Below, one piece after another: positions 28,800 to 41,307 of a DNA stretch of 64,000 nt (positions are counted from its first letter, which is position 1; every line of letters begins with the position of its first letter). The translations under genes and the position numbers were made by a program. Origin of the DNA: Kalmanozyma brasiliensis GHG001 (Eukaryota; Basidiomycota; Ustilaginomycetes; Ustilaginales); the NCBI RefSeq assembly GCF_000497045.1, contig NW_015961948.1, positions 992,001-1,056,000 of the forward strand, given 5' to 3'. The notes beneath the pieces are model-generated. The model saw only the letters and a program-made list of their open reading frames with translations. It made no database searches and had not been told where the DNA came from.

Positions 28800-31700
28800 G
28801 CTGAAGGGTAAAAGATGGCAGGAAGTGGGGAAGAGGCGACACCACCGGATCGAAGGCCAGACCTTTTATACTCCTACACAACATGCTGGTGTGGTCAGAC
28901 GGTGCATCTACGGCTCTGAAAGGGTCCGCATTCGTCATGCTGTTGCAAGGAAAGCGGACCTGCAGCATTGTTGCGGAGAAAGGGATCACAAAAGAACATC
29001 GATGAGGGAGACAAAGGGAAGTCGAGAGACAAGGCTTTCGGAAGTGGTGGTCGCTGCCTCGCGCTCGCGAACAAAAGGAGCAGGCGAACGCCGCAGTAAC
29101 CCGTCCCTTTTTTTCGCCATACCGGAGGCCCTTTGTTCTCGTTGCCGGTTAAAATCCAACCGCGACAATAGACGAAAGACTGCCACATGTCCGGATGTGC
29201 TTTCAACGCTGGCACCGAAGAGCGTGGACGCATCGGCTGGATGCAGGCACCGGCAAAAGGATGGTACATAGCCCCGGTCGAGCTTGGGAGGATGACAGGA
29301 TGCAGAAGCAAAGTGAGCGAAGACAGGGGGGTCCATGGGGCCCCTTTGTCTGTCCAAAAGCGCAGTTATGGGAACCGAAATTTGGCCGCGGCAGGCAACG
29401 ATCGCCGATGCAGCAGTCTGCTGAGGCCTAACACGCTCCAGCAATTCAGGTTCGTATTGGGCCGATGCGAAGCCGACTAACGCTCCCCAAATCGGGATAG
29501 GAGACCAGGCGTTGACCGACCGGAGATGCCCGGGGGAGTTGAAGAGCCTTGCCCATCCGACGGGCCGCAAAAGGTGATCGTACACGAGGTATAGGAGTAA
29601 GCAATGCGCAGAGGCGTGCGTAGGAAGTATTTGTGTGTGCCTTGCAGAGATCCGGACGTTTGGAAATGCAAGGAGGCGTTGCGAACGCAAACGCAATGCA
29701 GCTGGTGCATGCGCCAAGGCGTTGACGCTGTCATTGAGTGACGTTGCGCTCGGAAAGAAAGCCCCGTGTGCACAGCTATGGCAGGCATTAAAGACCCGTG
29801 GTCGTGCTCGCGCGATGACTTAGTTCTTAAGCGAGGCTAACTTGGAACTCCTGACATGGGCTTGCCGGTGGCATGACAAGCTGGTCCCTGAACCTCGCTT
29901 CTCCCGCTTGATGGCTCGTGGACGAGCTTATTGTGCGTTGCCAGTTCACACAAGAAGCATGGTCCCCTCTGTGCCTTTTGTAATTTAATCGTTCTGTTGG
30001 AAACGTCGGGCTTGTAGCCGGCTCGCTCGAGAAGACGCGGCGTCGAAAGCAAAGCCAGAGTTGTCGAACCTCAAGGCTATGATTCGAAGCCGCCTCCTAT
30101 GGACTCCACCGAGGAGCAGAGGTCACGAAGATCGATCGCGAACTCGGAACGCCGAGGTCGTACTGCCGTAGCCGCACGGGGGTAGAGCCGTAGGAGCCAG
30201 GACCGGCGATACTCGTGCGAACATGGGCTGTTCGAGGGAGCTCGTGGGAGTTGCAGGCGTCAGATCTACGCTTGTCTGGTACCGCGGCTCGACCGCAAGA
30301 CGGTAACCACAGTTGTCGGTCTGCCGATCTCGCTGCCAATAACGCATGCCCACAGAAGGCACGTGTCGGTTGTCTTCAGTGAGAGCAAGTGATTTATCCG
30401 GTCTTGACTTGACAGGAGGTTGTAGCGAAGGTCGAGATGCAGCTAACACTGCCTCAATGGGAGACACGAGGTTCGTCTACGCCGGCTAGCATGTTTGTGG
30501 TGGCGCCAATGCTGCCAAGAATAAGCTTTCGTGGCTGCTGAAGCATCGATGGCTTGCAGCTTGTAGATGACTAGGGTTTGGTCGCGTTCCTCTGCGATGG
30601 CCGAGCCAATCGAGGAGGATCTACCGCAGCACGTTCCGCGCGCTCGTGCCGCGCTCCAAGTGTGAGAGTCAGGAAGTGATCGTGCATCGTGTTGCCTGCA
30701 TCGACAACAAGCGGCTTGTCGACCCGGACCTCGTGTCTTGCTGTCAGGCAACAGGGAAATCTTAAGCTCGAGCCCATCGAGGTCGCTCGGTCAACGACAT
30801 GCTCGAGATAGCCTGAACAAGAACAAGGATGCACCACCGACAAGCTGTGATACTTGGCGAGGACGTGCTGAGCGGAAGAGACTGGTAAAGCTGCTGGTCG
30901 AGTGCCGACCAGGACTGCTTGGGCAGGGATGCTGCAGGTCAGAGACAAATTTGCGTCCCGTACCAAATAAGATGCATATGAGGTTATTTGCCATTCTCTC
31001 CCGGCAGGCTTGCCGAACGGATATCGAGCCTTGCGGCTGTTGGTCGAGGCTAGCTTTGATTTTTAGATATATGAGAAAGATTCGCGTGATTTGCTGCTGA
31101 GTTCGGTTTCGCGCTGTTTCGATATTGCTAATTGAGACGAAGTTGGCGCCCAGCGACTGCATCGAGCAGCAGCAGCAGCAACCCCACTGTCCATTGAGAT
31201 TGCATCACCCTCAGACTCATGCAGAGTCGACTGGCCAACCCACCAACGAGTAAGCATGACCCTCTGTCTCCACACAGTTTGCGATGCAGCCTGTTTTTGT
31301 TTCCCAAACCCTAGCGCCACAGCCACAAAGATGCGCAATGCGAGTCGGCGGGCTGCTCATGTAGATTCGAAGCTCGAAGGAGACTCGAGCCAGCTGTGTG
31401 TGGTCATTGTTCTCTCCCTAGCCGAGGTGGGATGCTGTCAATAGAAATGTGTCAGAACGCTGATCAAGACCCTGACTGAGCCTGGGCATGACAAGAGCAT
31501 GCATCCTCTCTCGGCTGCCCCTCTGCAAGCACGCCCAAACTGTGATTTGGGTGGTGCTGACACTTCGCTTGCGGCTGCAATCGGCTCTCCCTGCCCTTTT
31601 CTGAATCAATTTTGGCTGGAATTCAAGCAGCGCTTCCCTTGTATTTCAACCCCCGCTCAGATCCTCTTACCCTTGATTCACCCTCATTCATCTTACTCTC

Positions 31701-32393
31701 CCCGCTCACAGCTGCTGCTGCTATTTGGTGCTGCTCACCCTCTGCCGACTGCACCCTGACTTGGACCCCTTGTCCTCTCTGCTCGTCACATATTCTCTCC
31801 TGGCAGCCAACGGGATCTTTGCGCTCTTGCACCGCATCGCATCGCATCTTCAGCATCTCTTCCCCCACTTTCTCCTGGCTGCTAATGCATCAGTGTTCTT
31901 AGAGCCTGCAGGCAGCTCTCAGGCCCTCCTCCCTGAGCGGTAAGCTGCCCTTTGACCATAGTCCATCTGCTCTCGACTAAGGCCACCTAGCCACCATCTC
32001 GTCCTGCTTCGCTAGTCGATATAGCACCATCTCATCGGCACATCACAATCCTCGGGCCCCTCGCTTCCACTTCATCATCTGCTCAAGAACACGACTGACA
32101 CCTCGGCAAGCACACGGATCGACTCCTGCCGACTTCATCCTGCACGCAACTCGCTCCCAAGCGGTCCTAGCCCCCGGCGCTAGCCATTCCGTGACGATCC
32201 CATTTCTCGACGGTGTACACCTTCAAACTATAAGAGCAGCTGGCTGCGCTTGGTCTTCCTTAGCATCCTCCTCCATCATCGCTTCCTCTTCTCCATCTTA
32301 GGCCGTCAGATGCGTTGCTATCCTCGGTAGCTCTCGACAAACAGCTTCTTCTCCGCCACAAATCCGTTCACTACAGCTCCCCGCTCTCACAAC
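28800..32393. other. Gene-poor region, 3.6 kb
   Basis: The longest gene-free stretch of the window. Frames such as 28986-29717 (minus, 243 codons) are open, but their translation has no recognisable feature. An (AGC)5 run lies at 31165-31179. From about 31580 to 32390 the sequence is pyrimidine-rich with few purine runs, and TATAAGAG occurs at 32229-32236; this looks like promoter and 5' leader of the gene starting at 32394. No tRNA or transposon was recognised. Confidence 0.45.
28862..28870 (-). promoter_or_regulatory. TATA box of the 27153-28799 gene
   Basis: The minus strand reads TATAAAAGG here, a near-perfect TATA box, ending 63 bp before the ATG at 28799. Most genes in the window lack such a box, so this one may be strongly or conditionally expressed (inference). 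Confidence 0.6.
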
Positions 32394-35000
32394 ATGGACT
32401 CCGCTGCCTATCGAGTTGCATCCTGCAGCGCCTCCAGCTACGATTCCGCAAGCATCGCTTCGTCTAGTACGCATGTTGCGGTCCACGCGCCCACATCCGA
32501 CGCTCGACTCGCTGCCGACGACCACAGAGTACTTCGTCCAGGCGACTTCAAAAGGGTCAAGAGCCAGGTCAGTCTACGCTCCAGACCCGTTTCGCGCAAA
32601 CCCAACCCAGAATCACCCACTCTTGCTGCGCCATCGACATCCTCACTCAACGACCCACCAACCCCTCAAAGCGATGCATCCACTTTGCCTCTGGACTTTG
32701 ACCTTGTCATCCCTACCACACCCAAGGAACTCGCTCAACGCGAAACCGGGAGTCGCGACACCTTCGGACCTTGGCACGACGATGCTGACGATCTGACTGT
32801 CGATGCGACTGAACTCAACGAAGAGCTGCTCAGTGCCATCGACGACGAGTCCGTCTCTGGACACGTGCTCGCGGTCGACAGCGAATTCGATCCCATTGGA
32901 TCCTCTGCAGCACCCATCACACCTTCAGCTTCTTCTTCTCCGCACCTCGACGCACATGCAACCCAACTCAAGCAGGAAGCCGAGCATGCTTGGGCATCCT
33001 ATCGTCCCCGCTTGACTCCGCAGCAGCACAGTCTACCTTTGCACAAGCACAAGGTTCGCAATTCAAGACCTTCGACCTCAGCACAGCCTCCCAACATACC
33101 TCAACGGGTCACTTCCCTGCGCAGATCATCTTCCATTGCTCTCAGTGCCTCGCTCGCATCCAACATGGGTTCACCAGCAGCCTCCGCAGGCTCTGCATTC
33201 AGCAGTCCATCCATGGCCGCCTCCATCCTCTTCAGCCCCTCTCCTGCCAGCTCACACGCACGAATGGAAAGTCAGACGTCCCCGCGTCTCACCTCGTCTA
33301 CAACCTGGGCAGGCTTCCGTGGCCCGTACCCTGCCTCGATCCTTTCCTCTACAACAGACAGCAGTCACCCGAGCTTCCAGCACAGCTTCGAGAGTGGCAT
33401 GAGACCTCTTCTTGCCAACAACTCTGCCTCATCAACTCGACCGCACGGACGCTCGACAAGGCCGCTGACCGTAGGCAGTCCGCCCAAAGACTATGCCGAC
33501 GCTTCCGACGTCGAGCATCTGCGTCCACACACGGCATCCGTGGCCTTCGCTCTGCCTGACACGAGCAATCTTCTTTCTGCCGAAGAGAGGCGTCAGCAAG
33601 TGCGCAGGACGAAGAAGCTCACCCAGATGCTCGGCGAAGAGATGCTTCTGGCGAACAAGACCCTCAACGTCGAGTCGCAGTCCATTGGCACAAGCTCCCA
33701 TGCGCGCCGCAAGCAGCCTCGCGCGCAGAGCATGGCGTTTGGCATTGATTCATACAGCAACCCTGCCTCGAGCCCAACCCTGCCGTCCTCCGGCAGCAAG
33801 ACTCGCGCCTTGTCGCAGAAGCTTCTCCTCAGTCGTAGTCAACGAGTCAAGAGCCTGGATCGTGCCTTCCCGGATATGATGCAAGCTCCCACTTCGGCGC
33901 CAGCGAGCCTCAGTCGTACAGCAGCCGCCATTCTTGGCCTTCCGCATCCCGACTCCTCCGGTGCGTCCGCTCGAAAGTCTGCCGAAGAAGTGCTTGCCAC
34001 CGATGAAGAGCTCGACACGCTTAGCGAGCTGCAATCCAACCATCTGATCCCATCGGGACTGGAGGAGTTCAACGAGCCCACCCCGCACGTGGCTCAGCTC
34101 GCAGCATTCTCGGCCGCGGCCCTCGACGAAGCTGACTCGCCCACGCTGCCCCACGACGGGCCATTCCGAGCTTCGGATCGATCGACAGCACTCGCCGAGT
34201 CGGAGAGCCGCAAACTCGCCGCTGTTCGCGAAGAACGTCGTCGTCGGGTCGCCAAGATGTCGCGCTGGCTAGGCGAGGCGGTGCCTGCGGAGCTCATCCA
34301 CTCTGGTGCCGACCATGCGGTGATCCGAAGCACTAGCGCCTCGCAGGGGATGTCGATCGAACACAGTCACGACTCGACTGCGTACGCTGCTAGCTTGCGC
34401 TCCTCCTCCAGCTGCAATGGCAAGAGCGAAGCGGAGAGGAAGTTGCAGTCGTTCATGTCGATCGATAGCTCGGATGAGGAGGGCGATGATACGCCTGTTA
34501 GGGTGGGCCGGAAGCATCGGGGTCTTGCTGCACGGTCGCCGGCGAGCATCGCTGCCAGCTACGAGTACGACCGGGCGCGTCTTTGTGAGCTCGCCTCAAT
34601 GCTCGACGGCACACGCGATACGATCCTCACCACCATTCGACCGGCTCGCGCATCAGCCACGTCGCCCTCGATGACGAGCGACCTGAGCCCATCCCTGGCT
34701 CACGCATCAAGCGGGCCGGCTGGGGCATTCCTCGACCTCTCCGGCTCGGAATCCGACAGCAGCACCGCCGAAGACGAACCGCGCGAGATCGATGTGTACC
34801 CAACAACGCTCCGTCGACCGCACGATCGGTCGCTCAGCAAGCTGTCGAGCTTTTTTGGCTCGACACCGCAGCAGATTGTCCGCGAGCAGGCCGGGATGAC
34901 CGCTGCGGAAGGGTTGGGTGTCACGCTTGGGTCGTTGCATGAGGAGAGTTGGGAGACGGGTGTGAGGGGTAAGGTTGGGGGAAGGAGGGTAGGGGTTTGA
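32394..35000 (+). CDS. Large Ser-rich protein with recurring LGE-type helical motifs
   Basis: 868 aa, single exon, function unknown. The N-terminal 390 residues are Ser/Pro/Thr-rich with basic patches (RRSSSI, RSTRPLT). A short helical motif of the form basic-rich, K-[LM]-[ST]-x-[MWF]-[LF]-G-[ES], appears three times: about residues 404-420 (TKKLTQMLGEEML), 615-635 (AKMSRWLGEAVPAEL) and 812-830 (LSKLSSFFGSTPQQI), with a weaker version near 735 (LCELASMLDG). Two are preceded by a run of Arg (ERRQQVRR and EERRRRV). Between them are acidic Ser patches (SIDSSDEEGDD) that look like CK2 sites. Similar motifs occur in uncharacterised basidiomycete proteins as far as I recall, so the copies may be docking helices. 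It ends 151 bp from the stop of convergent URC1. Confidence 0.75.
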   Translation: MDSAAYRVASCSASSYDSASIASSSTHVAVHAPTSDARLAADDHRVLRPGDFKRVKSQVSLRSRPVSRKPNPESPTLAAPSTSSLNDPPTPQSDASTLPLDFDLVIPTTPKELAQRETGSRDTFGPWHDDADDLTVDATELNEELLSAIDDESVSGHVLAVDSEFDPIGSSAAPITPSASSSPHLDAHATQLKQEAEHAWASYRPRLTPQQHSLPLHKHKVRNSRPSTSAQPPNIPQRVTSLRRSSSIALSASLASNMGSPAASAGSAFSSPSMAASILFSPSPASSHARMESQTSPRLTSSTTWAGFRGPYPASILSSTTDSSHPSFQHSFESGMRPLLANNSASSTRPHGRSTRPLTVGSPPKDYADASDVEHLRPHTASVAFALPDTSNLLSAEERRQQVRRTKKLTQMLGEEMLLANKTLNVESQSIGTSSHARRKQPRAQSMAFGIDSYSNPASSPTLPSSGSKTRALSQKLLLSRSQRVKSLDRAFPDMMQAPTSAPASLSRTAAAILGLPHPDSSGASARKSAEEVLATDEELDTLSELQSNHLIPSGLEEFNEPTPHVAQLAAFSAAALDEADSPTLPHDGPFRASDRSTALAESESRKLAAVREERRRRVAKMSRWLGEAVPAELIHSGADHAVIRSTSASQGMSIEHSHDSTAYAASLRSSSSCNGKSEAERKLQSFMSIDSSDEEGDDTPVRVGRKHRGLAARSPASIAASYEYDRARLCELASMLDGTRDTILTTIRPARASATSPSMTSDLSPSLAHASSGPAGAFLDLSGSESDSSTAEDEPREIDVYPTTLRRPHDRSLSKLSSFFGSTPQQIVREQAGMTAAEGLGVTLGSLHEESWETGVRGKVGGRRVGV

Positions 35001-35151
35001 GTGGTTGTATTTTTACGTTTCTTGCATGCATACACATTCTTTCGCACTCAGCCGCAATGCACACGTTTGCACTCAATCACAACGCGCACGTCTCCAACAG
35101 GCGGATGTGGACTGGTCTGATTGCAACGGTCCGAGACTGCGTCGCGAGCTC

Positions 35152-36922
35152 TCAATGGTCGATATCCTCCCAAGCCCTCCCTACGGTATGCTCGAGGTCG
35201 GCCTCGGTGAGCTGTTTCGTGGCGCTAAAGTAGCCCGCTTGGATCTTGGCGTCGATCTCGACCCTGCTATCTGCGGGAATAAGTTCCTCTGGCAACTCGT
35301 ACCTGTTCTTGATCGTAATACCGCTGTTGACCGCCGCATCGTGCTTCATGTTGCTCATCGAGATCCAATTCGTAATGTTGGTCGCTCCGAGCCAGTGCAG
35401 GACGTCCGGCATGAGTGCTTGGAAGCGCATGTCTTTCACGCCTGCAATGTTTTCCGTTCGCTTGAAGTAGTTGGATGCCGAGTCGGTGCCACGTTTGCGC
35501 GCGTTGTAGACGAGGTACTTGGTCACCTCGCCGAGAGCACGACCTTCTTTGCGGAAGTAGATCACTGCTCCCGCCCCGCCGCGCTGGGCTGTCTTGATGC
35601 ATTCTTCGATGCCGAACAGCAGGTAGGGTCGACAGGTGCAGATGTCCGAGCCGAAGACGTCAGAGCCGTTGCACTCGTCGTGGATTCGAACGGTTACCTC
35701 CTTGGTTGGATCACGAAGGTCTTCCGGTCGGCCGAAGATGTATACGGTCAAACCGGCGATGGGGGGGAGGAAGACCTTGAGGTCGTGTCGCGTGAGAAGT
35801 TCGGGGTAGGATCCACCGGTGTCTTCGAAGATCGCCCTCCTCAGCGCGCCCTCCGTTACGCCAAGACGCTCGGCCACGCCAGGCAGGTACCAAACGGGAT
35901 CCACGGCTGCCTTGCTGACACTGACCTCGCAGCCCGGGTCCACATCCGCCGCTACACCCGGCAACCGGATCGACTTGTGCACGATCTTGCCGTCGATTGG
36001 AAAAACCCCTGAGGCTTGGGCCTTGTCCAGCTCGGGCATCTTGATGTGCGCCTTGGTCAGCGATGCGGTCGGTCGAATGTCAACACCGGCATCGAACTCG
36101 CCGCGGAACACCTGCGGCGCGAGATGCCCCCACGGGTCCATGGCGACGATCTTGGTGGGGTCGAACCAGGACGGGTTCGGGGGGATGTCAAATGGCGGTT
36201 CGGTATTCGTATAGTCGGGACGATGGTTCGGGTTGAGCTGGCCCATGGCGATGGCGAGTGAGCGGTAGATGGAGTAGGAGCCACCGTAGGCGCCGATTGC
36301 GTTGCGGACGCGGATGCTGTTCGGGTGTCGGCTGGCGACGATGGGTCCACGCTGCTTGAAGTCGGTGGCAGCCCAGTTGAGCGGGAGGGGCTTGATCCCG
36401 ACTTGACCTGGGTAGGTCGTGAGGATGACGCGCGAGGAGTAGTAGCCCGCTGTCGAGGTGGTGGTTGCCGTTTGGGAAGGGGAGGAGGCGCCGTTGACGG
36501 GGAGCTTCTTGGCGCCCAGGTCGGGAGTGCTGATAGGGCTCGGACCATTGGTCTGTGGGACCCCTAGAGGATGCGCGGGCGGACCGAGGGGCTGCGGTGG
36601 GGGAGATGTACCGAAGGCGAACTGATCGGCTGGCTGAGACGGGGAGAAGCTATGCGCGCCGAGAGCGGTGAACCCACTAGAGCTCTGACGGCGAGCGTAC
36701 GACGAGGGTGATGGGAGCGCTGCTGCGTTTTGCAGCGAGTCGACCTGTTGTATCACACAGAACGGATGAAAGCTTAGTCAGGGTCAAAACGGTGACGAGG
36801 ACGTGTTGTAACCGCGGCTTAGCGTGATCACCTACCTTGGCCTCGAGGTGCGAGTTCTTGACCGTGAGCTCGGTGAGCTCGTCAAGAATGCGGGCGAGGA
36901 GCGTCTCGGTGGACGCAGTCAT
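35152..36922 (-). CDS. URC1: Uracil catabolism protein URC1 (GTP cyclohydrolase II-like)
   Basis: A homologue of URC1 of Lachancea kluyveri, needed for the fungal URC route of uracil degradation. Model (minus): exon 1 36922-36836, intron 36835-36745 (GTAGGT...ACAG, 91 nt), exon 2 36744-35152; 559 aa. The join gives NSHLEAK-VDSLQNAAA. Seen: a short helical N-terminus, a Pro/Ser-rich linker to about residue 125, the URC1-specific domain (ILTTYPGQVGIKPLPLNW, ASRHPNSIRVRNAIGAYGGSYS) and then the cyclohydrolase II-like core: HDECNGSDVFGSDICTCRP with the three zinc-ligand Cys, and YFRKEGRALGEVTKYLVYN, aligned with RibA's RQEGRGIG. The first domain and the altered RKEGRALGE separate it from riboflavin RibA. 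No other URC gene lies nearby. Substrate remains inferred from the family. Confidence 0.93.
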
Positions 36923-38193
36923 CTTGGTCGGTTGCGCCGTCGATGCGTGGATGTGATGGTGGACGGTGCGTGCTGATCGAGCTGAAGACAGAAGAGAAGC
37001 AACGAGGAGAGGGACCTGCTCAGATGGTGGTTGCTGGATGCGAGACTGGCAAACGCAATCAAACTAAGTTATAAGAGCGGAAGCTTGACAAGATAGTGTG
37101 AGTGCTGCGGATGGTCGGCTATCAACGCTGAGGCTACAGTCAATCGGCGGTCTCCGAATGACCTACGCCAAAGCATATCAAGCACAGCACCATCAGAGAG
37201 GGAGGCTGGGCAGCCTTGTCCCTGTGTTTGCTGAGCGGGGCACGGATCATTTTTGGCAGGGCGTGACTGCAGCTGCAGCTGAACCCTGAATCGGTTGCAG
37301 CGTGCCGCGCCTGTGGGAGAGAGAGGGTGGAGTAGATAAGGGTCTGCCGGGCTGATGCCTCGAATTTGCATTTTTCAGCTCTTGGGCTGTGAGGACGACA
37401 TCCGAGCTTCCGCTTCGCCCTAAGCTTGGCCCAACCATTGACTCGAACCGACACTGATAGCCAGATGCTGCCACAAGTAAGCCCATCTGTCCCGAGCCTG
37501 AGGGTCATATTGATGTCCTTCAAATGGACCTTGACCGCGTTCAGGAAGCACGGTCGGCTCGAAGCGAGCCGCCTTCGCCGAGCAACCCCCGCCACGCCTG
37601 CTCAAATCGCTGTCTCAGAAACGCAGCTTGATAAGAGATATAGAAGAAAGGCTCATCAAAGATCGTCCTTGTGCATCGAGAGGCTCGTCAAGTGACCCAG
37701 ATCCCGATCGTGTCACTCTCAGCAACCGATCGTGATCGTTTGAGATCGTCTCACAATCGCATGACGAGGCCTTCCAACACAGGCAGGCAGCTAAAGGCAG
37801 GAGAAGCTCTTTTCATCGGCCGTCCTCGTATCGAATATCTCTCCGGACACCTCATTGCATCGTTCTCGAGCGCCGGACTTGTCGCCACGAGCCGCACGTC
37901 GTTATCGTGGTCTTCCATCGAGCCGCATTCGCTGCAAGATCGTCGCTGCTGTGAGAAAGCGTTCTGATTTGGTAATATTGCGCAGCGTAAGGGAGATGAA
38001 GACGTTATCCACATTTTCGGGCCTGCGCCTTGGCCTACAAACCTACGGGTTCTGGTACAAGAATGGACGACAGGTGGTCGCCGTGATGGTGATGAGGGTC
38101 TAGGTTCGTGATGCGCGCGCTGGGCTCTGCGCAGATGTTCGAAGATGCCAACATGGCTGGTCAGAGCCCGCCGTCGGAGACCCAAGTCTCCGT
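36923..38193. other. Intergenic between URC1 start and ARF1 stop
   Basis: 1.27 kb holding the URC1 promoter and the ARF1 3' end. Two signals stand out: a perfect 7-bp stem with a 3-nt loop at 37555-37571, and six copies of GATCGT between 37661 and 37943. No gene was recognised; a 158-codon minus frame (37751-38227) overlaps the ARF1 end and looks spurious. Confidence 0.45.
37661..37943. repeat. Cluster of six GATCGT words
   Basis: GATCGT occurs at 37661, 37706, 37728, 37734, 37744 and 37938; four of them fall in 44 bp. The GATCG core is common in this genome, so only the density is notable. They lie 740-1020 bp upstream of the URC1 start and could be regulator sites (inference). Confidence 0.35.
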
Positions 38194-39261
<1,068 letters not shown>

Positions 39262-41307
39262 TTTGACAAAGGTGTTTCTCTAGACCGAGAAGGTTGCGGG
39301 CTGTGGACGAGTTGCGACGACAAGGCATAATGTGAAGACGAGCGAGAATGAACGGGTTGCGATCAGCAAAACAAGGTCGGCGAAAAAGAGATAGGCACAC
39401 GTCGGCTGACCGTGTCTTTGCGAGAGATGTGCCGATGCCGGTGGTGCTGTCGGAATTGATACGAACGATCAATACAGTGAGGGTAGTGGGCGGATGAAGA
39501 CCGAGGACCGTTGAATGGAAGGAGCCGGATCGGTCGAAGAGAATGATGGTGGTCGTGGCGGAGCTTGATGACATTGACGAAGTCGAGACTGCACGCTACG
39601 AGAGATGGCAACAACTGTGCGTGCGTGTCTGCCTTGCCTGACTTGGCTCGAGAACGCACTCTGAAGCCTCGCGAGGGAGGTGCTGCTGCTGTCGCTGCTG
39701 CTGGCTGCCCCTTGAATTAGAATTTCTGAAATTGGAAGACTCTCGCCGAGTGGTTTGCCCTTTCGCTGTCGTGGCGCGGCGAACACGCTTGCTTGCGTGG
39801 CCACCTGAGCTGACTGTAAAGGCGCGCCTCGAATTCGAATTGAGAAGGCCAGATTTGTATTCGATCCGTCTCCCGTCTTTGACACTTTGATTGCCAAAAC
39901 CGCATATTGAGCTAGAAACCGTGCACACCGTCTGAAATCGAAGAGACTGACCGAGCGAGATCTTGAATTCAAAACTTGGCTCCACGATAACAACACCGAG
40001 ACCTCGTCGATCTTCTTCCAGCAGATCTCCCGATCCGTCAGATCTCGAGCACCCAGCGTGGTGCTAACTTAGCTGGCATCGTACTTTGCTGCCTCTCCAC
40101 CGATTGACTCGTCGACGTCTAGCTCGACCAGTCACGGCGAACGCTCGCGTGCGTACATTCGAAAGACGGTCAAAGGCGGCAACGACGGTGGGATCGTTGG
40201 GAGTCAACAGCAAGCTCCTGGAAGACAATGGCAAGACAGAGAAGCAATTCAGCTGTCAAGCCCAACCGAAATCAAGACGCGCTTATCCATCGGCTGCTCG
40301 AAAGCGTGGTTGATGGCTTCGCGAAGAGGGACAGCTTCATCATGCGGCAGGATCGAGAAGTCCTACTCATTCTGGGAAGATCAACTCACCTAGTCAGAGG
40401 TAGTCGCAGCTCGTTCTGTCCGATCGAGCATGCCTGTCACCTGCGCATTCCAGTGAGAATCGCCCCAAAATTTCTCCGGTCGCGGCGTCCTTTCTGCCTT
40501 GCTGGACAGCTGCATCTCAATTCTGATATACCCGGTCCTTTGCGACTTGCCATCCTCCAAGCCTCATGTTTGCCTTTCCCCTTCTGCCTCCGTCGCCCTG
40601 CACTCCTCTCATGCCGAACATCTGGTCCGGCCTGGTCTGGTCCAGGATGCTTCATCGCTAAGCGGGATCTTGTTACGCCTTCCGCCATGCATCTTTAGTC
40701 CTTTTCGTCCAGTGGCAGCTCTGCATTTCTCATCGCTTGTTCGGCACGATGTGAAGTAGCAGAGAGCCATCAGTGTCTCACAACGAGGTGCTCAGCCATT
40801 CTGACCTTTCCGCCACAGAAACAACGAATGTCCGAAGCTGGCAGGTGCTGGCATTCGAAAGCTACCAAAACACGATGCCTTCACAAGGTATGCTTCAATT
40901 GAGCGTATCGGCCCTCAACTCCGGCTGACCTTCCTCCTGATGAGAGGAAGATACCTAGCAGAAGAGCTTGAGCCTAAGCATCCTACATATACTCATGGTC
41001 AGCCATGCCCGTTCGTGTGAGACGGGTCGTTCGTCCCTGCCCTCCCCTCCAGTTGCCCTCCCCTTCCCCCAATTCCCGAAGCCCCGTTTCCACGGTAGAA
41101 CACAGCATTCCACGCTCCTTATCTCATCACAGTCCTTACTTAACCTCATACATTCTCCCAAGAACGCTGTCAAAGCATCGCTATCGTTACTGGCACTGTC
41201 TATCTCACTCTCAACGCCGAGACCGTACACAGGATACTCTTCGAGCCTTAAGGAACTCTTTCACTGCACAATCTTATCTCTTCACCTTTGCTCGGTCAAT
41301 TCTCTTC
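39262..41307. other. Intergenic, 2 kb, upstream of ARF1 and of the KEN protein
   Basis: Divergent promoter region. Scattered frames (for example 40228-40698, plus; 39469-39996, minus) show no domain. A short GCTGCTG run is near 39680 and GAATTC/GAATTCGAATT words near 39829-39970. From about 41030 the plus strand turns pyrimidine-rich, probably the leader of the next gene. Confidence 0.45.

Noticed and set aside
28986..29717. 243-codon minus-strand frame as a gene
   Set aside because: Overlapping frames on both strands, no domain, no signal or promoter, and an irregular amino-acid pattern.
24911..32393. Transposon, integrated virus or secondary-metabolite cluster in the gene-poor stretch
   Set aside because: No transposase, reverse transcriptase, integrase, long terminal repeat or biosynthetic domain was seen in any frame.
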